From positions 372,001 to 436,000 of the forward strand of contig CP017315.1 in the NCBI GenBank assembly GCA_002005325.1: a stretch of DNA of 64,000 bases, written 5' to 3'. The position numbers were made by a program, and so were the translations under genes. How positions within the stretch are numbered: the first letter of the stretch is position 1; each line of letters opens with the position of its first letter. The notes under the pieces are model-generated. The model ran no database searches. It was not told the origin of the DNA and was given only the letters and a program-made list of their open reading frames with translations. This document shows, piece after piece, positions 47,533 through 57,455 of the stretch. Source of the stretch: Candidatus Tokpelaia hoelldoblerii. Its GTDB lineage: Bacteria > Pseudomonadota > Alphaproteobacteria > Rhizobiales > Rhizobiaceae.

Positions 47533-49995
47533 ATGAGTAAAAAAAATCCTGCCGCAACACAGCATAAAACGTCTCTTGTTATTGAGGATATGACCTGCGC
47601 CTCCTGTGTGCGGCGGGTGGAAAAAGCCATTCGCGGCGCGATACAGGCCGAAGAGGTTAGCGTTAATCTGGCGACAAACCGTGCTGATATTGTTTCTGCA
47701 GACAAGCCCGACCTTGCCGCTGTTGCCGCGGCGGTAAAGCGTGCCGGTTATGGGGTGGGGCAGGATGAAATCGACCTTGATATTACCGGCATGACCTGCG
47801 CCTCATGCGTGCGGCGGGTGGAAAAAGCCTTGTCCGCTGTGGAGGGGGTGAAAGAGGCGGTGGTGAATTTTGCCACCAGCCGCGCCCATGTGCGTTTTTT
47901 CAGGCAGGCGGTGACAGCCCGGCAGTTGCAGGACGCGGTGGCAAAGGCGGGCTATGAGGCGCATGTGGCCACAAAGGCCGGCGGCAGCCGTGACGCGGCA
48001 AAGGAAGGCGCTGGTCCTGGCCGTGCGCTGCTTGTCGCCGCGGCGCTGACCCTGCCGGTGTTTCTGCTTGAAATGGGCAGCCATCTTGCCCCGCCCTTTC
48101 ATCATTGGCTGCTGGCCCATATCGGTGAACAGCCATTGCGGATTTTCAGCTTTGTGCTGACAACCGTTGTGCTGTTTGGCCCTGGCCGGCGCTTTTTCAA
48201 AACCGGCATACCGGCGCTGTTGCGCGGTGGACCGGATATGAACTCGCTTGTGGCGGTCGGTGCTTTTGCCGCCTGGAGTTATTCCACTGTGGCAACCTTT
48301 GCCGGCCGGTTGCTGCCGGAAGGCGCAAACCATGTTTATTTTGAAGCCGCGGCGGTGATTGTGACGCTGATTTTGCTTGGCCGTTATCTTGAAGCCGGAG
48401 CGCGCGGCAAAACTGGCGAGGCGATCCGCGCGCTGGCCGGGTTGAAGCCGGCTTCAGCGCGGGTTGTGCGCGCGGGAACAGAGGCGGATATTCCGGTTGA
48501 AGATGTGGCGATTGGCGATATTGTGGCGATTCGCCCGGGTGAAAAACTGCCGGTTGACGGGGTGATTGTCGATGGGGCTTCCCATATTGATGAAGCGATG
48601 ATGACCGGTGAGCCGATGCCGGTGGCGAAAAGCGCCGGCGGGCAGGTTTTTGCCGGAACCGTCAATGGCAGCGGTGCTTTTCACTATCGGGCTGAGAAAA
48701 TCGGCGCGGATACATTTCTGGCGCGGATTCAACAGATGGTGGAAGATGCGCAAAACGCCCGCCTGCCCATTCAGGCGCTGGTGGACAGGGTGACGGAATG
48801 GTTTGTACCAGGGGTTTTTGCCATCGCCATTGTGACTTTTGTCCTGTGGATGGTTTTCGCCCCTGCCCCTGCCTTGCCGCATGCGCTGGTGGCCGCGGTG
48901 GCGGTGCTGATTATCGCCTGCCCCTGTGCCATGGGGTTGGCCACGCCGGTTTCCATCATGGTCGGCACGGGCCGGGCGGCGCGGCTTGGTGTGCTGTTCC
49001 GCCGCGGGGATGCGCTGCAAAGCCTGCGCGACGCCGCGATTATCGCCTTTGACAAAACCGGAACGCTGACGCAGGGCAGGCCGGAATTGAACAGTTTCAC
49101 CGTGGCGGAAGGTTTTGACAGGCGCAAGGTGCTGGCGCTTGTTGCTGCGGTGGAAAGCCGCTCCGAACACCCGATTGGCGCAGCACTGGTTAAAGAGGCA
49201 AAGACGCGGAATATTCCCTTGCCGGCGGTGAGGAAATTTACCGCGCGCGCCGGTTACGGTGTTTCCGGAATTGCCGGCAAACAGGAAATTGCTGTTGGCG
49301 CTGATCGTTATATGCAGGCGCTTGAGGTGGATATTTCCGCCTTGGCTGATATGGCAAAGACATATGCCGAACAGGGCGCGACCCCGTTTTATGCCGCGCT
49401 TGACGGCAAGGCGGCGGCGGCTTTTGGCGTTGCTGACCCGTTAAAGCCGCAAACCCGCGCCACGGTGCAAGCATTGAAGGATATGGGCGTTGAGGCCGTG
49501 ATGATAACCGGGGACAACAAGCTGGTGGCGCAGGTGATAGCGCGTGAGGCCGGCATTGCAAGGAATGAGGCGGAAGTGCTGCCGGATGGCAAGGTTGAAG
49601 CCGTGCGCCGGTTGCAGCAGGATGGCAAAAGGGTGGCCTTTGTCGGCGATGGCATCAATGACGCACCGGCGTTAAGCGCGGCTGATACCGGCATTGCCAT
49701 CGGCACCGGCACGGATGTGGCGATTGAAAGCGCCGATGTGGTGCTGATGTCAGGCGACCCGGCCGGTGTTGTCAATGCGGTGGGAATATCGCGGGCGACA
49801 ATCCGCAATATCAAACAGAATCTGTTTTGGGCTTTTGCCTATAATATTGCGCTGATACCGGTCGCGGCGGGGATTCTCTATCCGCGGTGGGGGGTGCAGC
49901 TGTCGCCGGTGCTCAGTGCCGGCGCAATGGCGTTTTCCAGCATTTTTGTGCTGGCCAATGCCCTGCGTTTGCGCCGTTTCAAGCTGGTATTATGA
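47533..49995 (+). CDS. copA: Copper-exporting P1B-type ATPase
   Basis: 820 aa. Two N-terminal heavy-metal-associated domains with MTCASC metal sites (around residues 18 and 88), eight membrane segments, phosphatase loop DGASHIDEAMMTGEP, the metal-translocation motif ACPCAMG in helix 6, phosphorylation site FDKTGTLTQG, the ATP-binding SEHPIGAA region and the hinge GDGINDAPAL. CPC plus two CxxC domains specify Cu+ export. RBS AGGGA 7 nt upstream. A second copper protein (PCuAC) is encoded 2.3 kb downstream. No MerR-type regulator is adjacent. Confidence 0.96.
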   Translation: MSKKNPAATQHKTSLVIEDMTCASCVRRVEKAIRGAIQAEEVSVNLATNRADIVSADKPDLAAVAAAVKRAGYGVGQDEIDLDITGMTCASCVRRVEKALSAVEGVKEAVVNFATSRAHVRFFRQAVTARQLQDAVAKAGYEAHVATKAGGSRDAAKEGAGPGRALLVAAALTLPVFLLEMGSHLAPPFHHWLLAHIGEQPLRIFSFVLTTVVLFGPGRRFFKTGIPALLRGGPDMNSLVAVGAFAAWSYSTVATFAGRLLPEGANHVYFEAAAVIVTLILLGRYLEAGARGKTGEAIRALAGLKPASARVVRAGTEADIPVEDVAIGDIVAIRPGEKLPVDGVIVDGASHIDEAMMTGEPMPVAKSAGGQVFAGTVNGSGAFHYRAEKIGADTFLARIQQMVEDAQNARLPIQALVDRVTEWFVPGVFAIAIVTFVLWMVFAPAPALPHALVAAVAVLIIACPCAMGLATPVSIMVGTGRAARLGVLFRRGDALQSLRDAAIIAFDKTGTLTQGRPELNSFTVAEGFDRRKVLALVAAVESRSEHPIGAALVKEAKTRNIPLPAVRKFTARAGYGVSGIAGKQEIAVGADRYMQALEVDISALADMAKTYAEQGATPFYAALDGKAAAAFGVADPLKPQTRATVQALKDMGVEAVMITGDNKLVAQVIAREAGIARNEAEVLPDGKVEAVRRLQQDGKRVAFVGDGINDAPALSAADTGIAIGTGTDVAIESADVVLMSGDPAGVVNAVGISRATIRNIKQNLFWAFAYNIALIPVAAGILYPRWGVQLSPVLSAGAMAFSSIFVLANALRLRRFKLVL

Positions 49996-50116
49996 CAGGT
50001 GAAGGGATAGTGAGTCTTATCAGAAAAGATAAATTTCTTTCAGAAAGATAAAAGAGACTTTACACGATTTTGTACACATTGTACCATCCTGACAGGGGGT
50101 AAGGAGGAGTACCTAC

Positions 50117-50425
50117 GTGAATCAGGAAATAATTAATCGTATTGAAGCGGATCCCAACTATGTTGCGCTCCGGCGCAAGAGGAATGTGCTTGGCGTTTCT
50201 CTGACCATGATTGTCATGGTGGTTTATTATGGCTGGATTGCCTTAATCGCTTTCGACATGGAGTTTTTGGTACGCCGTATTGGTGGAGGTGTCACGACAC
50301 TTGCAATCCCTGTCGGGCTTGGCGTGCTGGTTATCAGTGTGCTGGTAACTGTTTTTTATGTGCTGCGCGCCAACAAAACCTATGATGGGCTGATTGAAAA
50401 AATCGCGGCGGAGGTGCAGAAATGA
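50117..50425 (+). CDS. DUF485 membrane protein (YjcH-type)
   Basis: 102 aa, GTG start with GGAGGAG 8 nt upstream. Two membrane helices ([20 protein letters not shown] and [25 protein letters not shown]) and the DUF485 layout with a short, charged C-terminus. In other proteobacteria this small protein is always paired with the acetate/glycolate symporter; here actP overlaps by 4 nt (ATGA). It probably aids folding or activity of ActP. Confidence 0.9.
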   Translation: MNQEIINRIEADPNYVALRRKRNVLGVSLTMIVMVVYYGWIALIAFDMEFLVRRIGGGVTTLAIPVGLGVLVISVLVTVFYVLRANKTYDGLIEKIAAEVQK

Positions 50426-52140
50426 ATATATCCTGCATGATGAAAACAGTCATTGCTGCTTTTGGCTTTATGCTGCCTGTGACAGCTGCCTGTGCCGGGG
50501 CGCTCACCGGGCAAATGGACAGGCAGCCGGTTAATGTGCAGGCGCTTGTGATGTTTTTCCTGTTTGTCGGATTGACCTTGTGGATTACCAAATGGGCGGC
50601 AGGAAGAACAAAATCACGTGCTGACTTCTATACCGCCGGTGGTGGTATTAGCGGTTTTAAAAACGGCCTTGCCATTGCCGGTGACTTTATGTCGGCAGCT
50701 TCTTTCCTTGGTATTTCCGCCATGGTTATGCAGGTTGGCTATGACGGGCTGATTTACGCTATCGGTTTTCTGGTCGGTTGGCCGATTCTGATGTTTCTGA
50801 TTGCCGAGCGGCTGCGCAATCTTGGCCAGTTTAATTTTGCTGATGTGGCCGGTTTTCGTTTTTCCACAGTGCCGGTGCGGGTGTTTGCCGCTTTCAGTAC
50901 GCTGGCGGTGGTGGCGTTTTACCTGATTGCGCAGATGGTGGGCGCTGGACAGCTTATCAAACTGCTGTTTGGCTGGGATTATCTCTATGCCGTTATTCTG
51001 GTCGGCTTTCTGATGATGATCTATGTGCTCTTTGGCGGTATGACGGCAACAACATGGGTGCAGATTATCAAAGCCTGCCTGTTGCTTGCCGGCGTAACAT
51101 TCATGGCGTTCATGGTTTTGTACCTGTTTGATTTCAGCTTTGAAAATCTGTTCAGTGCTGCCATTACGGTGAAAACCGGTTTGGCATTGACAGATGGCAA
51201 AAACACTGAAGAAGCGGCGGCAATCGGCCGGGCTATCATGGGGCCGGGCGGTTTTGTCAAAGACCCGGTTTCGGCCATTTCATTTGGCATGGCGCTGATG
51301 TTCGGCACATCCGGTCTGCCGCATATCCTGATGCGTTTCTTTACTGTGTCCAATGCAAGGGAAGCGCGCAAGTCAGTCCTGTGGGCGACTATCTGGAACG
51401 GCTATTTCTATCTGGTCATCTTCATCATCGGCTTTGGTGCTATTGCGCTTGTGCTGTCCGATCCTGAATTGCGCAGTCCTTTGGAAAACGGGGCAGGGGC
51501 GGCCAATATGGCGGCGGTGCTGGTTGGCAAGGCCGTTGGCGGCAATCTGTTCTATGGTTTTATTTCGGCTGTAGCGTTTGCAACCATTCTTGCTGTGGTT
51601 TCCGGTCTTGTCCTTTCGGGTGCAACCGCCATTTCCCATGACATTTTCAATATGGTGCTGTGCAAGGGCAAGGCGAGCGGCGAGCAGGAACTGCGCGTTT
51701 CCCGTATTGCCATTGTTGTCATTGGCATTGTCGCGGTTATTCTGGGCATTGTTTTTGAGCAGCAGAATGTTGCTTTTATGGTCGGGCTGGCTTTCGCCAT
51801 TGCCGCATCGGCCAATTTTCCGGTGCTGCTATCGATTTTGTGGAGTGGCTGCACAACAAAGGGCGCAGTAATTGGCGGGACGCTTGGTCTGGTTTCTTCA
51901 GTCGGGCTTACCCTTGTTTCACCGGCGGTTTGGGTAAGCACTTTTGGCTTTTCGCCGGAATCGGTGCTGTTCCCTTATTCTTCGCCAACATTGTTTTCCA
52001 TGGTGCTGGCTTTTGTCGGGGTCTGGTTTTTCTCTGTCACCGACAAAAGCAAACGGGCGGCGATTGACAAGGCGGGCTTTCCTGCACAGCAGATTCGCTC
52101 TGAAACAGGAATCGGCGTCAATGCAGCCTCAGTGCATTGA
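50422..52140 (+). CDS. actP: Cation/acetate symporter (sodium:solute symporter family)
   Basis: 572 aa. A cleavable-looking signal ([14 protein letters not shown] region) precedes 13-14 membrane helices, with the SSS-family signature [30 protein letters not shown] (given as family block), [43 protein letters not shown] and the ActP-type C-terminus. It drives uptake of acetate or short carboxylates with Na+. Overlapped with yjcH by 4 nt; followed by a strong terminator. The acs gene is not nearby. Confidence 0.93.
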   Translation: MNISCMMKTVIAAFGFMLPVTAACAGALTGQMDRQPVNVQALVMFFLFVGLTLWITKWAAGRTKSRADFYTAGGGISGFKNGLAIAGDFMSAASFLGISAMVMQVGYDGLIYAIGFLVGWPILMFLIAERLRNLGQFNFADVAGFRFSTVPVRVFAAFSTLAVVAFYLIAQMVGAGQLIKLLFGWDYLYAVILVGFLMMIYVLFGGMTATTWVQIIKACLLLAGVTFMAFMVLYLFDFSFENLFSAAITVKTGLALTDGKNTEEAAAIGRAIMGPGGFVKDPVSAISFGMALMFGTSGLPHILMRFFTVSNAREARKSVLWATIWNGYFYLVIFIIGFGAIALVLSDPELRSPLENGAGAANMAAVLVGKAVGGNLFYGFISAVAFATILAVVSGLVLSGATAISHDIFNMVLCKGKASGEQELRVSRIAIVVIGIVAVILGIVFEQQNVAFMVGLAFAIAASANFPVLLSILWSGCTTKGAVIGGTLGLVSSVGLTLVSPAVWVSTFGFSPESVLFPYSSPTLFSMVLAFVGVWFFSVTDKSKRAAIDKAGFPAQQIRSETGIGVNAASVH

Positions 52141-52170
52141 TGGAATAAAAGAATATATGGCAAAAACGGG

Positions 52171-52205
52171 AAGCGGCCTTGTACAAGGCCGCTTTTCTTC
52201 TTTTT
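52171..52205 (+). terminator. Rho-independent terminator after actP
   Basis: An 11-bp perfect stem (AAGCGGCCTTG with CAAGGCCGCTT), a 2-nt TA between the arms, followed by TTCTTCTTTTT; 31 nt after actP. Confidence 0.92.
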
Positions 52206-52280
52206 CGGAATTGATATAAAAAAGTGCTGTCTTGCAGCTGGATTCCTGAAACTTTACTGCCTGATATAATCAGGGGATAT

Positions 52281-52799
52281 TTAATGCTGGTGTTCCGGCA
52301 TGTCATCATGGCCATGGGACGGCGTTTTGGCGGCGGCGGAATCAATGGCGAAGTCCACCTCAACCGTACCGGCTTTTTCAAAAATCAGCCTGCCTTTGAA
52401 GTTTTTTCCCTGTTCCAGCGGCCGGGCGATATTCATAAACATGATGTGGTAGCTGCCCGGCTTGAAGCTGATTTCCGCCCCCGGGGCGATTTCCACACCT
52501 TCCGGCATGGGACGCATTTTCATCAGGCCGTCTTTCATCTCCATCAGATGAATTTCAGTTTTATCAGAAAGTTCCGAGGAAACGCCGAGCAGACGGTCAG
52601 CTTGCTTGCCGTGGTTGATAATGGTCATATAACCGGCTGCTACTCTTGCGCCTTTGAAGGTTGCCCGTGACCATGGATGAATAATCCGGAGTTCATCAAC
52701 CTTGTATTCGTGAGCGCCAGCGGTGGTGAAGGTGCTCGCGTAAAGGCACAGTGTGGTGATGAATACAGAAAGGATGGATCTGATAGAAAAAGCAGGCAT
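52281..52799 (-). CDS. PCu(A)C-family periplasmic copper chaperone
   Basis: 172 aa. Signal peptide (SVFITTLCLYASTFTTAGA) precedes a cupredoxin-like domain. The PCuAC metal signature H-x(n)-M...H-x-M is visible in EIHLMEMKD, KMRPMPEG and SYHIMFMNI (PCuAC Cu(I) site). A His-rich tail (SHGHDDMPEHQH) adds possible Cu(II) ligands. These proteins deliver copper to CcO. It is a single gene; copA lies upstream in the same region. Confidence 0.9.
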   Translation of the reverse strand: MPAFSIRSILSVFITTLCLYASTFTTAGAHEYKVDELRIIHPWSRATFKGARVAAGYMTIINHGKQADRLLGVSSELSDKTEIHLMEMKDGLMKMRPMPEGVEIAPGAEISFKPGSYHIMFMNIARPLEQGKNFKGRLIFEKAGTVEVDFAIDSAAAKTPSHGHDDMPEHQH

Positions 52800-52850
52800 G
52801 ATGAACTCCGGAAAATAAAACAGCAGAAATATTCTGCCTGTTTGTCATAT

Positions 52851-53402
52851 TTAACCGGCAAAACCGCCTTCATCAAGAAATTTTTGTTCTTCGCGCGTCG
52901 TCTGGCGGTCAAGTACGGCGTTGCGGTGCGGAAAACGGCCAAAACGGCGGATGATATCAGCATGGATTTCTGCAAACCGCAACATTTCTGCATCTCCGAG
53001 CTGATGGAAAAGCCTCAGGCTCAATTGCTGGTCGGCCATGTCTTCTGAATGTTCAAAGGGCAGGTACAGAAAACCGCGCAATTGCTTGTCGGTGCGGGTG
53101 TCTGCCTGCTGCTGCAAAACAAGATGCGCCGTCTCACGCGCGAGGCTGTCGGTTGAAAAGGCGCGCGGATCTTCCCGGAACATATTGCGCGGAAACTGGT
53201 CAAGCACAAGGATAAGCGCCAGCAGGCCTGCGTCGTTCATGCGCCAGTCCCGCAGCCCGTCTGCCGCGGCTTTTTGCCATAGGGATAAAAAGGAATGCCG
53301 GATTTCAGCGTCAAATGTGTCATCCTTGCGGAACCAGCGTTCTGTTCCGGCCTTGTGCCAGAAGTCAATGACGGTTTGCGGTGTTATTGCTTTGCCAGGC
53401 AT
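52851..53402 (-). CDS. DUF924 family protein
   Basis: 183-aa soluble helical protein. The DUF924 signature is clear: VIDFWHKAGTERWFRKDDTFDAEI at the front (FWF-x-Wxx type), then LALILVLDQFPRNMFREDPRAFSTDSLAR and the C-terminal FLYLPFEHSEDMADQQLSLRLF. The fold is TPR-like; function unknown in bacteria. Downstream of rsmE on the same strand with a 30-nt gap, so possibly co-transcribed. Confidence 0.9.
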   Translation of the reverse strand: MPGKAITPQTVIDFWHKAGTERWFRKDDTFDAEIRHSFLSLWQKAAADGLRDWRMNDAGLLALILVLDQFPRNMFREDPRAFSTDSLARETAHLVLQQQADTRTDKQLRGFLYLPFEHSEDMADQQLSLRLFHQLGDAEMLRFAEIHADIIRRFGRFPHRNAVLDRQTTREEQKFLDEGGFAG

Positions 53403-53432
53403 GGCAGTTTCCCTTGCAACAGAAAATGCGTA

Positions 53433-54185
53433 TTACGACCAGTCCCCTACAGTGGCATTGATAATGGCAAGTGCTGCTACTGCTGCTGTATCAGCGCGTA
53501 AAACGCGCGGCCCCAGCGGAATAGCGGTGACAAAGCTTTGCGCGTTTAAAGCCGCGCGTTCATCGTCAGAAAAACCGCCTTCAGGGCCGATAATCAGGCC
53601 AGGCGGGCGCGGGACGGTGTTTTTGTGCTTCAAGGCTGTTAACAAGGGCAGGGGATTGTCGCCTTCTGCCGCTTCATCGCAGAAAATCAGCGGGCGCGTA
53701 GCATCCCATTCCGCCAGCAGCATATCAAGGGCAAGGGGCGCCCGGCATTGTGGCAGGGCGAGAACGCCGCATTGTTCCGCCGCCTCCACCGCATTGGCTT
53801 TTATACGCTCAAGATTGAGGCGGGTGATCTGGGTGTGACGGGTGATAACCGGTTGCAGAATACCAGCGCCCATTTCCACCGCCTTTTGCACCATATAATC
53901 AAGGCGGGCGTGTTTTAAGGGCGCAAAACAGTAAATCAGATCGGGCGTGGCGGGTTGCGGGCGTTCCTGCACGGTAATATGCAAGGTGACGCTTTTTTTG
54001 GTTGTATGGGCAATGTCTGCCCGCCATTCACCATCCGCGCCGTTAAAAACCAGCAGGGTTCCCCCCTCTTTCATCCGCAGGACATGGATAAGGTAGTGTG
54101 CCTGTTCGGGCGGCAGCGCCAGCAATGTGTCTGCTGACAGGGAGTCGGTGACAAAGAGGCGTTGCAGTCGATAATTGGCGCGCAT
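53433..54185 (-). CDS. rsmE: 16S rRNA (uracil(1498)-N(3))-methyltransferase
   Basis: 250 aa SPOUT-class methyltransferase for m3U1498 in the decoding centre. N-terminal PUA-like domain (HYLIHVLRMKEGGTLLVFNG) followed by the trefoil-knot SPOUT domain: LKHARLDYMVQKAVEMGAG, GLIIGPEGGFSDDERA and the C-terminal LGPRVLRADTAAVAALAI. Length is normal. Usually in Rhizobiales ubiA lies near and gshA2 may follow; neither is here. Confidence 0.95.
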   Translation of the reverse strand: MRANYRLQRLFVTDSLSADTLLALPPEQAHYLIHVLRMKEGGTLLVFNGADGEWRADIAHTTKKSVTLHITVQERPQPATPDLIYCFAPLKHARLDYMVQKAVEMGAGILQPVITRHTQITRLNLERIKANAVEAAEQCGVLALPQCRAPLALDMLLAEWDATRPLIFCDEAAEGDNPLPLLTALKHKNTVPRPPGLIIGPEGGFSDDERAALNAQSFVTAIPLGPRVLRADTAAVAALAIINATVGDWS

Positions 54186-54449
54186 GGTTCCAGACAGTTA
54201 TAAATTGGCAGAAGAAATGCAGCTTATAGTAGAGTGACGCAGAGCCCTGCTCATCCCCCACCATGACCTGCGTGACTTTTCAAGCACACTTTCGCAAAAT
54301 CGTACAAGTTTATTCATAATTATGCAACCGAATCATATCAAAATCAGTATGGATAGTGCGGCTTGAATGTGGAGCGCGGGTGCCCGGATTATTCTGGTTG
54401 AAAATGCTTGCGTCAAGTTTGTGAGTTTAAGTTTTGGAGTTTGAAAATT

Positions 54450-54590
54450 ATGTCCGCCAAAAGGGCTGTTGTGCTTACCGTGTTTATGCTTTTTACCATG
54501 TTTGCAGTTGTTGTCGGGATCGGCGCCAGCAGTGGCGGAGAGAGCAGCGTATCGTCTGCGGATATCTATGGAATTTCTTCTCTCCAGTAG
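54450..54590 (+). CDS. Putative 46-aa single-pass membrane peptide
   Basis: An open frame in a 400-nt gap between two minus-strand genes. The ATG at 54450 has GGAG 10 nt upstream. The product has a basic start (MSAKRA), one hydrophobic helix (VVLTVFMLFTMFAVVVGIGA, residues 7-26) and a Ser/Gly-rich tail. I do not recognise it. The ribosome site and coherent helix support it, but there is no homology argument; it could be a chance frame. Confidence 0.45.
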   Translation: MSAKRAVVLTVFMLFTMFAVVVGIGASSGGESSVSSADIYGISSLQ

Positions 54591-54617
54591 CTTTTTTTTC
54601 AGAAAACAGGATCGCGT

Positions 54618-55457
54618 TTAACCGCTGAAGGCACTTGGGTCAGGGCCAATGCGCCCCTCCTTGCTGTCAAGCTGCGCGATGGCATCGTGGTCTGCCGCTG
54701 TCAGGGCAAAGTTAAAAACAGCGAAATTTTCCGCCATGCGTTCCGGTGATTGCGATTTTGGAATGGCAATATTGCCGATTTCAATCTGCCAGCGCAAAAT
54801 AATCTGCGCTACTGTTTTGCCGTGTGCTTTGGCAATCGTTTTCAAAACCGGATTGCCAAGGATTTTCCCCTGTCCGAGCGGACTCCAGCTTTCTGTTGCA
54901 ATGTGATGGCGGGTATGAAAAGCCCGCAAGGCGTTCTGCTGGAAGTTCGGGTGCAGTTCAATCTGGTTGATTGCCGGTGTGATGCCGGTTTCTTTATCAA
55001 GCCGCTCCAGATCGGCAATACGGAAATTGCTGACGCCGATGGATTTGGCAAGCCCCTGTTCGTGCAGGCGGATCAGGGCCTGCCATGTTTCAATATACAG
55101 ATCATGCGCCGGTACCGGCCAGTGAATCAGGTAAAGGTCAACATAATCAGTGCCGAGCCGTTTCAGGCTGTCCTCAAACGCTTTCAGGGTGCTGTCATAG
55201 CCCTGATCGCTGTTCCACAATTTGGTTGTGAGGAAAATATCACTGCGCCTGATGCCGGAGGCCTTGAGCCCTTCCCCCGCACCGTTTTCATTTTCGTAGA
55301 TTTTCGCCGTATCAATATGGCGGTAGCCGGTTTCAAGCGCTGTTTCCACCGCCTGCGCGGCATCCTTGTTGTCAATCTTCCATACGCCATAACCCAATTG
55401 CGGGATGGTTTTGTTATCATTCAATACAATAGAAGGTATTTTCATCTTTTGCCCCAT
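54618..55457 (-). CDS. Aldo/keto reductase
   Basis: 279 aa NADPH-dependent (alpha/beta)8 oxidoreductase of the AKR5/2,5-diketo-gluconate reductase-like group. Catalytic tetrad: Asp in RHIDTAKIYENE, Tyr in the same motif, Lys in LTTKLWNSDQGYD and His in LYLIHWPVP. The NADPH-binding C-terminal block IAIPKSQSPERMAENFAVF is intact. Substrate unknown. A second ATG 12 nt in (55445) is an alternative start and fits relatives better, since KIPSIVLNDNKTIPQLGYG is the usual N-terminus. Confidence 0.92.
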   Translation of the reverse strand: MGQKMKIPSIVLNDNKTIPQLGYGVWKIDNKDAAQAVETALETGYRHIDTAKIYENENGAGEGLKASGIRRSDIFLTTKLWNSDQGYDSTLKAFEDSLKRLGTDYVDLYLIHWPVPAHDLYIETWQALIRLHEQGLAKSIGVSNFRIADLERLDKETGITPAINQIELHPNFQQNALRAFHTRHHIATESWSPLGQGKILGNPVLKTIAKAHGKTVAQIILRWQIEIGNIAIPKSQSPERMAENFAVFNFALTAADHDAIAQLDSKEGRIGPDPSAFSG

Positions 55458-55544
55458 GCTTTTTAACCTTTGGAAAATATCGTTGTCTGTTATATGGCGG
55501 CCGGCAAGCGGATTACAAAACTTTCCGGCCTGTCCACCGCTTGT

Positions 55545-57455
55545 TCAGGGCGCCTCCTGAGGTTCGGTCCTGCTCTGCGGGGTCACAAGCGGGTTTTGCC
55601 AGTCGCCTTCAAGGCGGAATTTCGTGTCGGACACGTCTTCAGGGGCAGGGCAGTCCGCCTCCTCATCTGTGCACGGAGGCGGGACGGGCTGTGAGGCTGG
55701 CGGTAATATGCCAGTCAGTTCCATGGTTTTGCTGTCCCAATTCACTTTACCTTGCAAGGTAAGGTTGCGGCCGCCAAAGCGGATATCCGTTGCCTCAAGC
55801 GTGATAATGTCGTTACGATTGATGGCGGCCTTGCCTTCTGCCTTGTCAAACTGAAAGCTTGTATCTTTTGTCGCCTGCAATGAAAAAGGCGCTTGCGTGC
55901 CAAGTTTTTGCAGGAAGGCAGGCATATCAAAGCCGCTGACACTGCCTTTTGTCACAGAAAAGCTGGCCTTGCCATCAGTGTGCCACGGCCTGCCCGGCCA
56001 CAAGCGCTGATACCCTTCCTGTGTGTCTGTATCCTGACCCGAAAGTGTTGATTTCAGATCCAGTGTCAAAGCGCCCCGGCCGGTAAGGGACAAATGCCAG
56101 GGCAGGGCCTGCAAACTGATATTGCTGGCGGAAAGGCGGCTTTCCAGTTCAAGCCCGGATTTATCCTCGTGGCGCAGCTGAATAACACCCTGCGCCAGAC
56201 CCTCAAAGAGTTGCGCATTGCCGATGTCAATGATCAGGGTGTAATCGCGCCTTTGAATAGAGGCGGCAAGATTGCTGATGTGAACGGTTTTATCCCAGTT
56301 TGCCTGTGTGGCGGAGAGGCGCAGGTCAAGCCCGAAACGTTTGGAAAGGAAAATATCGGATGGCGGCTGGTTTTCCGCCAGAAGGGCGGGAAGAATCTGC
56401 CCGAGGTCAAGCGTGTCAAAGGCAAGCGAGCCGGTGGTGACAAAATGCTCTTGCTGCAGGGTGGTTTCCAATGCGCCGCGGGCATTATTTCTGCCAAAGG
56501 AGAAAACAATATCGTTCATCTCTATATGACCGGATTGTGCCGCTATGCTTGATTCCCAGACAACCGGAGCGGTTATGCCGGATTTGTAATCGTCTGTCTG
56601 GAAAAGCCAGTGGAGCGTTGTATCCACACCGGGCGAGCGGGCGTTGATTTTGCCATCAAGCAGGAAGTCCTGTGTCAGGCGGGCTGTGCCGGTAAAAGTG
56701 ATGCCGCCACGGTTTGAGTTGAAACTCAGGCGCAGTTTGCTTCTTCCCCCGCTCATCAAAAGCAGCGCTTCATCAGTGTCAAGTGTCAGGCTGGCAAGTG
56801 CGCCATGCCACTGGCCGGATGCTTTGAAAGAAGCTTCACGGCTAAAATCCGGCCAGTCAATTTCGGCATTGATGTTGCTGATTTCGTCTGTTTTGCCCGC
56901 TTCGTTGACCGGATAGACAAGGCTGCCGCCTTCCACCTGAATATGCCCGAAAGGCTGGGCGTTGATTTGTGACATATCAGATTTTCCGGGCGATTGCGCG
57001 ATCTGCTGCTGCGCCTGCCGGATGGCGATGCCGAGCGAACCGTCCGAACCGGCAAGCGTGGTGAAAAAACCGGCAACTGTTTTAACCGGTTCATCCATGA
57101 TAAAACGCGGATTGATGATGCGGGTCTGGGAAAACCGCACCTTGCCTTGCAGCACATCATAAAGGGACAGGTCCACCTCGATTTTTTCCGCCTGCATCAA
57201 GGGCGGGCGGGCGGCGCTGGAAGCGCTTAAGGCCACACCGGGCAGGGAAGCATGCGGCGAGGGGAAAAGGGAAAGCTGCGGTACGCCGTTCAATTGCACA
57301 TTATGGCCGGTCCATGTGCTCAATTCATGGGCGAGGCGCAGGCGGATAGCATCGGTTGATACCAGAAAAGGTAAAGCGATAATCCCGGCGGCAACAAGTG
57401 CGACAAGGATGAAAACCGCTAAAAAGAAAAAACGCACTATGCGGGAACGCAGCAT
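55545..57455 (-). CDS. AsmA-family protein
   Basis: 636 aa. An N-terminal signal anchor (VRFFFLAVFILVALVAAGIIALPFLV) precedes a long, mostly beta periplasmic domain. The N-terminal DUF748/AsmA region (RLAHELSTWTGHNVQLNGVPQLSLFPSPHASLPGVALS) and the C-terminal AsmA_2 block (YQRLWPGRPWHTDGKASFSVTKGSVSGFD, TATDIRFGGRNLTLQGKVNWD) are recognisable. AsmA-type proteins are thought to be inter-membrane phospholipid conduits. The end is acidic/Pro-rich with two close Cys. Single gene. Confidence 0.88.
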   Translation of the reverse strand: MLRSRIVRFFFLAVFILVALVAAGIIALPFLVSTDAIRLRLAHELSTWTGHNVQLNGVPQLSLFPSPHASLPGVALSASSAARPPLMQAEKIEVDLSLYDVLQGKVRFSQTRIINPRFIMDEPVKTVAGFFTTLAGSDGSLGIAIRQAQQQIAQSPGKSDMSQINAQPFGHIQVEGGSLVYPVNEAGKTDEISNINAEIDWPDFSREASFKASGQWHGALASLTLDTDEALLLMSGGRSKLRLSFNSNRGGITFTGTARLTQDFLLDGKINARSPGVDTTLHWLFQTDDYKSGITAPVVWESSIAAQSGHIEMNDIVFSFGRNNARGALETTLQQEHFVTTGSLAFDTLDLGQILPALLAENQPPSDIFLSKRFGLDLRLSATQANWDKTVHISNLAASIQRRDYTLIIDIGNAQLFEGLAQGVIQLRHEDKSGLELESRLSASNISLQALPWHLSLTGRGALTLDLKSTLSGQDTDTQEGYQRLWPGRPWHTDGKASFSVTKGSVSGFDMPAFLQKLGTQAPFSLQATKDTSFQFDKAEGKAAINRNDIITLEATDIRFGGRNLTLQGKVNWDSKTMELTGILPPASQPVPPPCTDEEADCPAPEDVSDTKFRLEGDWQNPLVTPQSRTEPQEAP

